Positions 1 through 7,643 of a DNA stretch of 64,000 bases are shown piece after piece; positions within the stretch are counted from its first letter, which is position 1; each line of letters opens with the position of its first letter. The translations under genes and the position numbers were made by a program. The stretch is taken from positions 92,956-156,955 of the forward strand of contig NZ_OMKA01000015.1 in NCBI RefSeq assembly GCF_900299525.1. The letters are read 5' to 3'. Source of the stretch: Aquimarina sp. Aq78. Lineage in GTDB: Bacteria > Bacteroidota > Bacteroidia > Flavobacteriales > Flavobacteriaceae. The notes beneath the pieces were generated by a model. That model saw only the letters and a program-made list of their open reading frames with translations, was not told the DNA's origin and searched no databases.

Positions 1-530
1 AATGTGTGTATGGACAAATTGGTGTTCTTTCTTCTTCAGACCAGGCTCAAGGAACAAAAAAAATCATTGAAATGTTTAATTTTGTAGATCCAGATCGCGT
101 TGGTATTTGGGGATGGAGCGGTGGTGGTTCTATGACCCTTAATGCTTTATTCAGATATCCCGAAATTTATAAGATGGGAATGGCAGTAGCCCCTGTATCT
201 GATCAAAGATTATATGATAATATCTACCAGGAACGATACTCGGGAATACCGCAACTCATGCCCGAAAGTTATGAAAAAGGATCTCCGGTTAATTTTGCCA
301 AAAATCTTAAAGGAGATTTATTATTGATACACGGGACAGGAGATGATAATGTTCATTATCAAAGTATAGAAGTACTGGCTAATGAGCTTATCCGTCATAA
401 TAAAATATTCTCTATGGTATCGTATCCTAATCGATCTCATGGTATATATGAAGGAGAAAACACCTCTCGACACTTGCGTGAAACACTAACCCATTATCTT
501 AAAACAAATTTACCAGGCGGAGGAAAATAG
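1..530 (+). CDS. Dipeptidyl-peptidase IV-like S9 serine peptidase, C-terminal part
   Basis: This gene enters from the left edge, so only about the last 175 residues are present and the true start lies outside; the GTG at position 6 is not a credible start. The visible part is the alpha/beta-hydrolase domain of the prolyl oligopeptidase family S9. GWSGGG holds the nucleophile Ser, HGTGDDNVH the acid Asp, and NRSHGIYEG the catalytic His. Enzymes of the DPP-IV type remove X-Pro dipeptides from peptide N-termini. That fits the proline/hydroxyproline genes found from 4 kb onward, although the regulator modules at 0.6-4 kb lie between. The subfamily call is less certain because the beta-propeller is not visible. 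Confidence 0.85.
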   Translation, partial: CVYGQIGVLSSSDQAQGTKKIIEMFNFVDPDRVGIWGWSGGGSMTLNALFRYPEIYKMGMAVAPVSDQRLYDNIYQERYSGIPQLMPESYEKGSPVNFAKNLKGDLLLIHGTGDDNVHYQSIEVLANELIRHNKIFSMVSYPNRSHGIYEGENTSRHLRETLTHYLKTNLPGGGK

Positions 531-625
531 AGGTTAGTATTAGATTTATATACTAAAGCTTAACACAGCAATACTATATAAAACATAATGGTTATTCTAA
601 AATAGATGTACTATAAGTATACACC

Positions 626-647
626 ACTTGTATATATTTGTACTAAT
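626..647 (+). promoter_or_regulatory. Operator-like imperfect palindrome over a TAnnTTTG element
   Basis: ACTTGTA (626-632) and TACTAAT (641-647) are separated by 8 nt. The left arm is identical to the left arm of the perfect operator at 1342-1363, and the right arm matches TACAAGT at 5 of 7 positions. The 8-nt spacer TATATTTG is itself a Bacteroidota -7 consensus (TAnnTTTG). A regulator bound here would cover the promoter of the Crp/Fnr gene at 681, so negative autoregulation is inferred. Confidence 0.45.
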
Positions 648-680
648 TAAGGTGGTACTAACTATTTTTTATTCATAAAA

Positions 681-1310
681 ATGACCGAGTTCGAACAGTT
701 ATTTAAAGGCTTGAATATTGTAGAAGAAAAACTGCAGGAACATATTCTTAAAGAAGGAATAGTACAAACACTACCTAAGAATACTTTTATTGTAGAACAG
801 GATAAATACATCAAGTGGTTAGCTATTGTTATTTCAGGAAAGGTGAGAGTCTGGCAAGAAAATGAAGATCGCCAAATTTTGCTGTATTATGTTAATCCGA
901 TCCAGACCTGTGTATTATCATTATCTGCAACATTTAGAGATTGTAAAAGCCTTGTGCATGCCAAAACAGAAATGGAAACTATAATCATTAAAATTCCAGT
1001 ACGATTTGTATCCGAATGGAGTTTTACATTTAAATCCTGGAATATCTTTACCACTAACTCTTTTATTATAAGTTATGAAGATTTACTACTTTCTTATAAA
1101 GACCTGGCCTTTAAAAAAATAAATGAAAGGTTAATAGACTACTTAAGATCCGAAGCTAATAGAAATAATTCTTCAATCATACAGATATCACACCAACAAT
1201 TAGCCAAAGAAGTAGGTACTACCCGAGAAGTAGTTTCAAAAATCTTAAAGCAATATGAATTAGATCATATTGTAAAACTTCAATTCAAGAAAATAGAGCT
1301 TCTTTCCTAG
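681..1310 (+). CDS. Crp/Fnr-family transcriptional regulator
   Basis: A 209-residue protein of normal Crp/Fnr length. Residues about 25-115 form the cyclic-nucleotide-binding-type beta-barrel (a VISGKVRV turn is visible), and residues about 145-205 form the winged helix-turn-helix with recognition segment GTTREVVSKILK. It carries Cys77 and Cys88 in a TCVLSLSATFRDC stretch. Both cysteines are conserved in the adjacent interrupted paralog, but no Fnr-type four-Cys iron-sulfur signature is present. The effector is unknown. Its nearest downstream gene is the alpha/beta hydrolase at 1417, whose promoter carries a perfect 22-bp palindrome, so that gene is the obvious candidate target. The operator-like site over its own promoter suggests autoregulation. 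Confidence 0.85.
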   Translation: MTEFEQLFKGLNIVEEKLQEHILKEGIVQTLPKNTFIVEQDKYIKWLAIVISGKVRVWQENEDRQILLYYVNPIQTCVLSLSATFRDCKSLVHAKTEMETIIIKIPVRFVSEWSFTFKSWNIFTTNSFIISYEDLLLSYKDLAFKKINERLIDYLRSEANRNNSSIIQISHQQLAKEVGTTREVVSKILKQYELDHIVKLQFKKIELLS

Positions 1311-1341
1311 CATCTTCAGAAAAAAATAAAATGTATTAGCC

Positions 1342-1390
1342 ACTTGTATCAAAAGGTACAAGTTTAAGGCTGTTTCCTCATATACATTTG
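1342..1390 (+). promoter_or_regulatory. Crp/Fnr-type operator plus -7 element of the hydrolase gene
   Basis: A perfect 22-bp palindrome ACTTGTA-N8-TACAAGT occupies 1342-1363 (centre 1352.5). A perfect TAnnTTTG element, TACATTTG, lies at 1383-1390. The centre is 37.5 nt from the last base of TTTG, which puts it near -44 if transcription starts about 7 nt downstream. That is the usual position for class II activation by Crp/Fnr proteins. Activation by the product of the 681 gene is inferred. Confidence 0.6.
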
Positions 1391-1416
1391 TGCCATAAGT
1401 AATACGCTAAAAATTT

Positions 1417-2250
1417 ATGAAACGAAAATTAAAATTAGTTGCTGTTTTCCTAATCGGAATAGTAACATTTAGCAATGGTGCAAACAACAATGTAAACGCA
1501 AAAAAAGGAAACATTATGGAAACAAAAAAAGAAACTTATGTATTGGTACACTCTGCCTGGTTAGGTGCGTGGCAATGGAAAAATGTAGCTTCAAAGCTAA
1601 AAGATGAAGGGCATAATGTAATCACTCCCGATCTTCCCGGGCATGGAAAAGATAAAACACCTCCCGCCACAATTACAATGATAGATTATGTAAAAGCAAT
1701 TACTGATATTCTTGACAAGCAAGAGCAACCTGTAATATTGGCTGGACACAGTTTTAATGGTATTACAGTGAGCAGGGTTGCAGAGGTACGACCTAATAAA
1801 ATAAAAAGTATTGTCTACCTCTCTGCTTTTTTATTACCCAACGGAGGTTCTTTTTTCAGTGCAGCTCAGGGAGTAGAAGGCTCTGTAGCTGTTGATAATT
1901 TCTACCTATCTGAAGATAAAACTTATGCTATGATAGATGAAAATGAAATTCAAAATGCCTTTGCTCATGATATTCCTAAAGAAGCTTTTAATAATGCTAA
2001 ACCCTATATCGTTCCTGAACCATCTGCCCCGCTAATGTATGAGTTAGAAGTTACAGACAGCAATTTTGGGCGAATCCCAAAGTACTATATAGAATGTACA
2101 GAAGATCGAGCTATACCCATCGAAGTGCAAAGAGCAATGTATAAAGGAAAAGTAAAAAAAATATTTACTTTACGCTCCAGTCATACTCCGAATTTCTCTC
2201 AACCAGAAAATCTAGCTAATATTCTTCTTGAAATTGTAAATGAAAAATAA
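1417..2250 (+). CDS. Exported alpha/beta hydrolase (esterase-like)
   Basis: A 277-residue protein with an N-terminal signal-like hydrophobic segment (residues about 5-22), so probably periplasmic or secreted. The alpha/beta-hydrolase core starts at YVLVHSAWLGAWQW (oxyanion region), with nucleophile motif GHSFNG, acid Asp in ECTEDRAIP and His in SSHTPNFSQPE. The arrangement resembles small salicylate-methylesterase/hydroxynitrile-lyase-like hydrolases and EstC-type esterases; the substrate cannot be told. It follows the Crp/Fnr regulator by about 105 nt and has its own operator and -7 element. An internal ATG at codon 34 could give a cytoplasmic form, but the leader peptide favours the upstream start. 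Confidence 0.8.
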   Translation: MKRKLKLVAVFLIGIVTFSNGANNNVNAKKGNIMETKKETYVLVHSAWLGAWQWKNVASKLKDEGHNVITPDLPGHGKDKTPPATITMIDYVKAITDILDKQEQPVILAGHSFNGITVSRVAEVRPNKIKSIVYLSAFLLPNGGSFFSAAQGVEGSVAVDNFYLSEDKTYAMIDENEIQNAFAHDIPKEAFNNAKPYIVPEPSAPLMYELEVTDSNFGRIPKYYIECTEDRAIPIEVQRAMYKGKVKKIFTLRSSHTPNFSQPENLANILLEIVNEK

Positions 2251-2386
2251 AAACCTATAAAAATGTAGAAAGCGCAAATCATAAAGGTTTGCGCTTTTAA
2301 TAGTTAAATTAATGATGTCATAAACTGGTAAGGTTTTAAAAACATTAATGACTACTTTTATCATCGCTCATAATTGACTTTCAGAT

Positions 2387-2424
2387 ACGGTACAAATTAG
2401 AAATATCAGTATTATAAAACTTTG
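2387..2424 (+). promoter_or_regulatory. Possible operator half-site and TTTG -7 core before the interrupted regulator
   Basis: ACGGTACAAATT (2387-2398) matches the right half of the operator at 1353-1364 in 10 of 12 positions. A TTTG core ends at 2424. The implied operator centre (2386.5) is 37.5 nt from the end of TTTG, the same spacing as in the promoters at 1.4 and 3.1 kb. The left half is poor, and the -7 box is AAACTTTG, one mismatch from TAnnTTTG. Confidence 0.35.
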
Positions 2425-2460
2425 AAAGACTATTCTTAAAAACGAAAACACCCCCGGATT

Positions 2461-3084
2461 ATGTTAGATCATGTATTTCGAAAATTACATATAACAGAAG
2501 AAGAGCTCAAAAAAGAGCTTCGTGAAAAAACTTCTTTTTCAAAGCATCAAAAAGGTGAGTTTTTAATAAAAGAAAATAAATATATCAAAGTTCTGAAAAT
2601 TGTAATCAGTGGAAAAGTTAGAGTGTATCAGGAAAATGAGGAACGTGAAATTCTTATTTATTATTTAGGAAATATGGAAACATGTACTCTCTCTTTATCT
2701 GCCTGTTTTGAAGATTGTAAAAGTACCGTTAATGCTATTGTTGAAGAAGAATCAATGGTATTAAATATCCCTGTGAGATTTGTAAACGATTGATGTTTCA
2801 CATATAAATCCTGGAATCGATTTACCATAAATACATTTAGAGATAGCTACAACGTACTTATTAATAACTACTCAAAACTTGCTTTTAACCCCCTTAGAGA
2901 ACGTTTACTCGAATATTTAATGTTAGAATCTGACAATGCTGTTTTACAAAGATCACATCAACAATTAGCCAGAGAATTGGCTACTACAAGAGAAGTGATT
3001 TCAAGACTTTTAAAAAAATTAGAAACAGAAGGAATTGTTGCATTAGGGAAACAAGAAATTAGAATTTTAAAAAAAAGTACGTAG
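2461..3084 (+). pseudogene. Crp/Fnr-family regulator interrupted by an in-frame TGA
   Basis: Reading from ATG 2461, the frame is open for 110 codons, stops at TGA 2791-2793, then continues in the same frame for 96 more codons to TAG 3082-3084. Ignoring the TGA gives a 207-residue protein that aligns end to end with the regulator at 681. The cNMP-type domain (Cys75 and Cys86 conserved) lies before the stop and the helix-turn-helix (TTREVISRLLKKLE) after it. The paralog has Trp114 (TGG) at the TGA position, so a single G-to-A change explains the interruption. The downstream half shows no further damage, so the change is recent, a sequencing error, or read through. As read, the product lacks the DNA-binding domain. 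Confidence 0.75.
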
Positions 3085-3130
3085 TGTGATAAAAGTCACA
3101 AGTATGACATCCTCTCTCCTGCTTTCTTTG
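3085..3130 (+). promoter_or_regulatory. CRP-like operator TGTGA-N6-TCACA and -7 core
   Basis: A perfect inverted repeat TGTGA-TAAAAG-TCACA (3085-3100) begins right after the stop codon of the upstream regulator. Its right half extends to CACAAGTA, sharing ACAAGT with the operator at 1342-1363 in the same register. TTTCTTTG, one mismatch from TAnnTTTG, ends at 3130, again 37.5 nt from the operator centre (3092.5). It would control the gene at 3156. Confidence 0.6.
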
Positions 3131-3155
3131 CATTTATAATTTAAAAAATAAACAA

Positions 3156-4049
3156 ATGAAAGTAGTAAAAACAATAGCATTATGTTTGATTCTGGTTATT
3201 TCTATTGCCTGGATACAACATAAGCCAACCGAAAAAAAGGAAATTGTAAAACAATCCTATGTAGAACATTCTCCTACAGCACATCATGAAATAGCGCTAG
3301 AGGTACTTAATGCCAGTGAAAAATGGATAACAGCATTCAATGAAGGAAAAAGTAATATTTGCATTGAGGGCTATGATACAAAAGCTGTGATGAATGCTAA
3401 ACCTTTTGGTATAAAAAAAGGAACTCAGGAAATAAAAGATTTCTGGCAACCTTTTATAAAATCAGGGGCAACGAATTTAATTTATACAGATCTAAGTATT
3501 GAAGTCGTTAATGCAACAACTGCATTATTATCCGCAAATTGGAGTATGAATGTAGGAAGAGGTGTTATTTTTCAAGAAAAATGGGAGAAAAAAAATGATA
3601 AGTGGGTCCTTACTTATGATGATTTTGAAGTACTAGAACAATACAAAACACCTACAGAAAATAAAACAAATCCTATTGCAAGTCATCAAATGCTAGAAGC
3701 TGTAATTAAAGCATCAATAGAAATAACCAAAGGGTTTAATACACAAAACAATGAAATTTTTACAAATGGATATCTCGAGAATGCTACAATGAATGCTATT
3801 CCTATGGCTAAATTGTTACATGGTAAAACGAGTATTAAGCAGTTTTGGCAAAAATTAATCGCCTCTGGCGCAAAAAACTTAACCTATCACAATCCAAGAT
3901 TTAGTATAGTTTCTCCAGAAGCGGTTAAGATCTCCTCTGATTGGTCAATGAATATTGGAGAAGGAAAAATTTATCAGGAGAAATGGGTGAAAAAAGATGA
4001 CGCATGGATGCTTAGCTATGACGAATTTCAGGTATTAAAAATGTATTAA
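3156..4049 (+). CDS. Exported protein with two tandem NTF2/SnoaL-like domains
   Basis: A 297-residue protein with an N-terminal hydrophobic signal or anchor segment (residues about 5-20). It then carries two homologous domains of about 120 residues (about 45-165 and 175-297). Both contain the pattern MNAxP, a K-x-FWQ-x-I-x-SGAxNL segment, WSMNxGxGxIxQEKWxKKxDxWxLxYDxFxVL, typical of DUF4440/SnoaL-like NTF2-fold proteins. Such domains form a cone-shaped pocket used for ligand binding or small catalysis; the ligand here is unknown. The gene follows the interrupted Crp/Fnr regulator and its own CRP-like operator, mirroring the regulator plus exported protein arrangement at 0.7-2.2 kb. Confidence 0.7.
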   Translation: MKVVKTIALCLILVISIAWIQHKPTEKKEIVKQSYVEHSPTAHHEIALEVLNASEKWITAFNEGKSNICIEGYDTKAVMNAKPFGIKKGTQEIKDFWQPFIKSGATNLIYTDLSIEVVNATTALLSANWSMNVGRGVIFQEKWEKKNDKWVLTYDDFEVLEQYKTPTENKTNPIASHQMLEAVIKASIEITKGFNTQNNEIFTNGYLENATMNAIPMAKLLHGKTSIKQFWQKLIASGAKNLTYHNPRFSIVSPEAVKISSDWSMNIGEGKIYQEKWVKKDDAWMLSYDEFQVLKMY

Positions 4050-4070
4050 TCCATCATTAGTTATTATTTT

Positions 4071-4100
4071 TTTAAGCCTGTAGCATGCTACAGGCTTAAA
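4071..4100. terminator. Bidirectional intrinsic terminator
   Basis: A perfect 30-nt palindrome (arm TTTAAGCCTGTAGCA and its complement) with T-rich flanks lies between two convergent genes ending at 4049 (+) and 4119 (-). It should terminate both. Confidence 0.85.
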
Positions 4101-4118
4101 ATTTATTGCAAATATAGT

Positions 4119-5417
4119 TTAGTCATCCTTGGACAACCACGTTTGTAACTTGTCATAGATTTTTCTTTGATCTTCTTTTGAGAAATTTTTAATTCTGGTA
4201 CTATGACTTCCTTTGGGCAACACCATTTTTAAAGCGTTTACATGAGGTTTTGGATTAGGTGAACAAGCTCCCCACGGGTCATATTCTCCATAAATGTAAA
4301 TGACATGATCACCTTCATTCTCTACATAATCCCTAACCTTTTTAATATAATTTTGATCATAAATCATAGGAATATTTTTTGGAGCAAATCTCATATTAGT
4401 TGGCTGTTTTACCACTTTAACTAAGTCCTGTACAGGAGTAGTGTCAAATCCATAATACCCAAGCTCTATCATATGTTGATAATAAGAAGGTAACAGGTCG
4501 TGATATGTTTTATCATTATAGAAACCGATTCCTACCACTTTATTAAGATAAGCAAACAATGTAGCAGCGTCGGCATGCCCATTAGGAATTTCATCACACT
4601 TTCCTCCCCATTGCCAAAATGAAAAAGGAAACTCTAATACTGCATATTCAAGAGCCTCCTCTGATGATACTTTTGTAAAACTCATTTTCTTTTTTCTGGA
4701 ATGCTGATCAATTTCCTTCAAAAGAGCTTCTCTTCGAGTCAACAATAATCGTTGAAAATTAGTGATCTTAGTTCTGCATTCTTCGGTTCCAACGGTAGCA
4801 ATATGTTGTTGTGTTCTTGGATCTTCACGAGTATTGATCAAAGGAGCAACATAAGAAACAGCAGCGTCCATATCTTTTGGGTACTGCGATTTATAGATCA
4901 ATACCGTCTCCCCTCCTTTACTTATTCCTGTAGAAATCCACTTATTAGTGTATATTTTTTTTAGCTTCATAACCAGAAGATGATAATCCTGAATTGCCTG
5001 ATCATTAGTCAAATACTTCCATGGAATTGGATTAGGTCTTGATTTTCCATAAAACCTATATTCTACCATAACCTGATTTGCTTTTAGCAAGGTGCTCAAT
5101 TCATACGTTCTGTGTTTTGCAGAATATCCTTCGGTAACTAATACTGTGGGTTGCGAATAATCAGAATGTGATACATATACATAATGATCAAAAGTTCCTG
5201 CATCTGGATTATTATGATCTAATGGCTGTTTTAATATCAACCGATACGATTCTGTAAAATGATCATTCACCTTTATTGCACTTATCTCTGCAGTAGGGAA
5301 TAAATTCTTTAATTTTTGCTCAAACGATATCTCAGTAGTAGATGGTAATGAACTTTTACAAGAAAAAAGAGAAAGATTAACAAGAAGTAGTAATAATATA
5401 TACTTAGCTCGATTCAT
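4119..5417 (-). CDS. S37-family (PS-10 type) tripeptidyl aminopeptidase lipoprotein
   Basis: A 432-residue protein with a lipoprotein signal ending in SLFSC (Cys20), so probably anchored in the cell envelope. It matches peptidase family S37, known from Streptomyces prolyl tri/tetrapeptidyl aminopeptidases. A QPLDHNNP segment (residues about 64-71) precedes the alpha/beta-hydrolase core. The nucleophile is Ser166 in GISKGGE, the acid Asp sits in YGEYDPWGAC and the His in KGSHSTR. Family members release short peptides, often next to Pro, which suits the hydroxyproline/proline genes on either side. It reads away from the divergent dehydratase operon at 5561. Confidence 0.8.
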   Translation of the reverse strand: MNRAKYILLLLLVNLSLFSCKSSLPSTTEISFEQKLKNLFPTAEISAIKVNDHFTESYRLILKQPLDHNNPDAGTFDHYVYVSHSDYSQPTVLVTEGYSAKHRTYELSTLLKANQVMVEYRFYGKSRPNPIPWKYLTNDQAIQDYHLLVMKLKKIYTNKWISTGISKGGETVLIYKSQYPKDMDAAVSYVAPLINTREDPRTQQHIATVGTEECRTKITNFQRLLLTRREALLKEIDQHSRKKKMSFTKVSSEEALEYAVLEFPFSFWQWGGKCDEIPNGHADAATLFAYLNKVVGIGFYNDKTYHDLLPSYYQHMIELGYYGFDTTPVQDLVKVVKQPTNMRFAPKNIPMIYDQNYIKKVRDYVENEGDHVIYIYGEYDPWGACSPNPKPHVNALKMVLPKGSHSTRIKNFSKEDQRKIYDKLQTWLSKDD

Positions 5418-5560
5418 AAAATAAATAGTTTTTAATATTTTAAAGATAGCTTAAAAGAGTACTGACTTAATGATACTATATTACCTAAGAATAATATCAT
5501 TTTAATAACATTTGAGTTAGTATGTCATTACGAATTGGGATTTGTTTACATTTATAACCT

Positions 5561-6520
5561 ATGGATACAATTGTTCAGGTCAGTACCGATTTTATTGAAA
5601 ACAACACTAATTTTAATGAGCTAATTGCTGAATTAAAAGACAAATTTGCGTCAAATTCTATTCTGGTGCCCATGCGTCATCATCATGATTTTCCAAATCC
5701 AGCGGTTCAGGAAGACTCTACTTTACTATTGATGCCGGCCTGGAATCCTGGTAAAGAGGCAGGAGTCAAGGTTGTAACGGTAAGTCCAGAAAACGGTCAG
5801 TTTGATCTACCGTCGATCCAAGGCACATATTTATATATGGACGCCATCAAAGGTACCATAAAAGCTATAATGGAAGCAAAAAGTTTGACCGTAAAACGAA
5901 CAGCTTCGGCATCTGCCTTGGCATCATCGTATTTATCTAAAACTGATGCTTCTTCCTTATTAATGATTGGAACGGGAGCGCTCTCTACGAATTTAATTAA
6001 AGCCCACGCCAGCGTAAGGCCTATTAAAACAGTCTATATCTGGGGAAGGAATTATGAAAAAGCTAAAAAAATATCAACTGAATTAGAAGGAGAAGATTTT
6101 GAAATTCATGCTATACATACAATAGAAGAAAAAATTTCTGAAGTAGATATTATATCCTGCGCAACATTATCCAAAACTCCTTTGGTTTTGGGTAAATACT
6201 TAAAAACCGGGCAGCATGTAGATTTGGTTGGAGCTTACAAAAAAGATATGCGTGAAGCTGATAATGAAAGCATAAAAAAAGCGACTGTCTTTGTGGATAC
6301 TTTTCAGGGAGGACTTAAAGAAAGTGGAGATATTGTTATTCCTCTTAAAGAAGGTATTCTAAAAGAAGGTGATATCGGAGCTGATTTATTCGAACTCTGC
6401 TCTAAGGCTAAGCAAGGAAGAACCAGTGATAGTGAAATAACTATTTTTAAATCTGTAGGACATGCCCTCGAAGATTTAGCAGCAGCTACTTATTACTATA
6501 ATAAATATACACATGAGTAA
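5561..6520 (+). CDS. Ornithine cyclodeaminase/mu-crystallin family, probable delta1-pyrroline-2-carboxylate reductase
   Basis: A 319-residue Rossmann-fold protein of the ornithine cyclodeaminase/mu-crystallin family. It has a GTGALSTNLIKAH dinucleotide-binding segment (residues about 139-151) and the family's N-terminal RHHHDFPNP and GTYLYMD regions. Several members reduce delta1-pyrroline-2-carboxylate to L-proline. Here it overlaps the next gene by 8 nt. That gene is a trans-3-hydroxy-L-proline dehydratase, whose product becomes delta1-pyrroline-2-carboxylate, so this reductase role is strongly suggested by context. True ornithine cyclodeaminase is the main alternative. Confidence 0.8.
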   Translation: MDTIVQVSTDFIENNTNFNELIAELKDKFASNSILVPMRHHHDFPNPAVQEDSTLLLMPAWNPGKEAGVKVVTVSPENGQFDLPSIQGTYLYMDAIKGTIKAIMEAKSLTVKRTASASALASSYLSKTDASSLLMIGTGALSTNLIKAHASVRPIKTVYIWGRNYEKAKKISTELEGEDFEIHAIHTIEEKISEVDIISCATLSKTPLVLGKYLKTGQHVDLVGAYKKDMREADNESIKKATVFVDTFQGGLKESGDIVIPLKEGILKEGDIGADLFELCSKAKQGRTSDSEITIFKSVGHALEDLAAATYYYNKYTHE

Positions 6521-7577
6521 AACTTATCAAAATATCCTAAGAAATATTGATTTCAAGCCAAAAGAAGATTGGTTGCAAATCAAAACAATAGATATGCATA
6601 CAGGAGGAGAGCCCCTTAGGGTTATTGTTGATGGTTTTCCCGAACTGAAAGGAAATTCGGTCTTAGAATACAGAAGATATTGTAAAGAGCATTATGATCA
6701 TTTACGTACCTCACTTATGTTTGAACCTCGCGGTCATGCCGATATGTATGGATGTATCTTACTACCGCCTAATGATGATGATGGGGATTTTGGTATCATG
6801 TTTATACACAACGAAGGATATAGCACCATGTGTGGTCATGCTATTATCGCGATTTCTACATTGGCTGTAGAGATGAACTGGATAGATTATAATGAAGGAG
6901 ATAATACCATAAAAATTGATGCTCCTTGTGGTCGAATCATATCTTATGCACAAGTAAAAAATGGAAAAGTGACCGGAGTTCGTTTTCATTGCGTTCCCAG
7001 TTTTGTAGTTGGGTTGGATAGAAAAGTAAAGGTAGACGGTATAGGAGAAGTAATTTATGATTTAGCATACGGAGGAGCTTTTTATGCATATGTAGATATG
7101 GCTAAAAACAACTTTGATTTTGATTTGACTTCAAATTCATATAGAATGTTGATTTCCAAAGGAATGGACATAAAACATGCCGTAATGGAGCAAGATTCTA
7201 ATATTTTACATCCTTACGAAGAAGATCTTAGCTTTTTATACGGTACCATTTTTATTGGAGATTCTACAAAAGAAAATATCGATAGTAGAAATGTATGTAT
7301 TTTTGCTGAAGGAGAAGTTGATCGGTGTCCTACAGGATCAGGAGTTTCTGGTAGAATGGCAATACATAAAATGAGAAATGAAATACAATATGGAGATACG
7401 ATGACTATAGAAAGTATCACAGATTCTGTATTTAAGGGTTCTGTTATTTCTGAAGAAGAGTACGGCCCCTATAAAGCGGTAATACCACAAGTTGAAGGAA
7501 CAGCCCACATTACAGGAATGCATACTTTTATGATCGATCCTGATGACCCTATGAAAAACGGATTTATTTTTAGATAA
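6513..7577 (+). CDS. Trans-3-hydroxy-L-proline dehydratase (proline racemase family)
   Basis: A 354-residue proline-racemase-family enzyme. The first active-site residue is Cys107 in MCGH. The second catalytic position in DRCPTGSG is Thr274 rather than Cys. In characterised families, Cys/Cys enzymes are proline racemases or 4-hydroxyproline epimerases, while Cys/Thr enzymes dehydrate trans-3-hydroxy-L-proline (human L3HYPDH). The Thr therefore identifies a dehydratase. It overlaps the reductase gene at 5561, giving a two-step route from trans-3-hydroxyproline to proline, an amino acid typical of collagen. The ATG at 6513 lies inside the end of the upstream gene, consistent with translational coupling. 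Confidence 0.85.
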   Translation: MSKTYQNILRNIDFKPKEDWLQIKTIDMHTGGEPLRVIVDGFPELKGNSVLEYRRYCKEHYDHLRTSLMFEPRGHADMYGCILLPPNDDDGDFGIMFIHNEGYSTMCGHAIIAISTLAVEMNWIDYNEGDNTIKIDAPCGRIISYAQVKNGKVTGVRFHCVPSFVVGLDRKVKVDGIGEVIYDLAYGGAFYAYVDMAKNNFDFDLTSNSYRMLISKGMDIKHAVMEQDSNILHPYEEDLSFLYGTIFIGDSTKENIDSRNVCIFAEGEVDRCPTGSGVSGRMAIHKMRNEIQYGDTMTIESITDSVFKGSVISEEEYGPYKAVIPQVEGTAHITGMHTFMIDPDDPMKNGFIFR

Positions 7578-7586
7578 CAAACAAAA

Positions 7587-7622
7587 CTATCCCAAAGTAT
7601 TATCGATGATACTTTGGGATAG
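7587..7622. terminator. Bidirectional intrinsic terminator
   Basis: A 14-bp perfect stem (CTATCCCAAAGTAT and its complement) with an 8-nt loop. AACAAA on the left and TTTGTTT on the right give T-rich tails in both directions. It separates the convergent dehydratase operon and the M24 peptidase operon. Confidence 0.85.
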
Positions 7623-7643
7623 CTTTGTTTGCCCTATATCTCT

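Noticed and set aside
2791..2793. TGA read as selenocysteine or a recoded Trp
   Set aside because: No SECIS-like context was apparent, and other genes in the window use TGA as a normal stop (for example trpC). A nonsense mutation or sequence error is simpler.
6513..7577. 4-hydroxyproline epimerase or proline racemase
   Set aside because: The second catalytic Cys is replaced by Thr274, which fits trans-3-hydroxyproline dehydratase instead.
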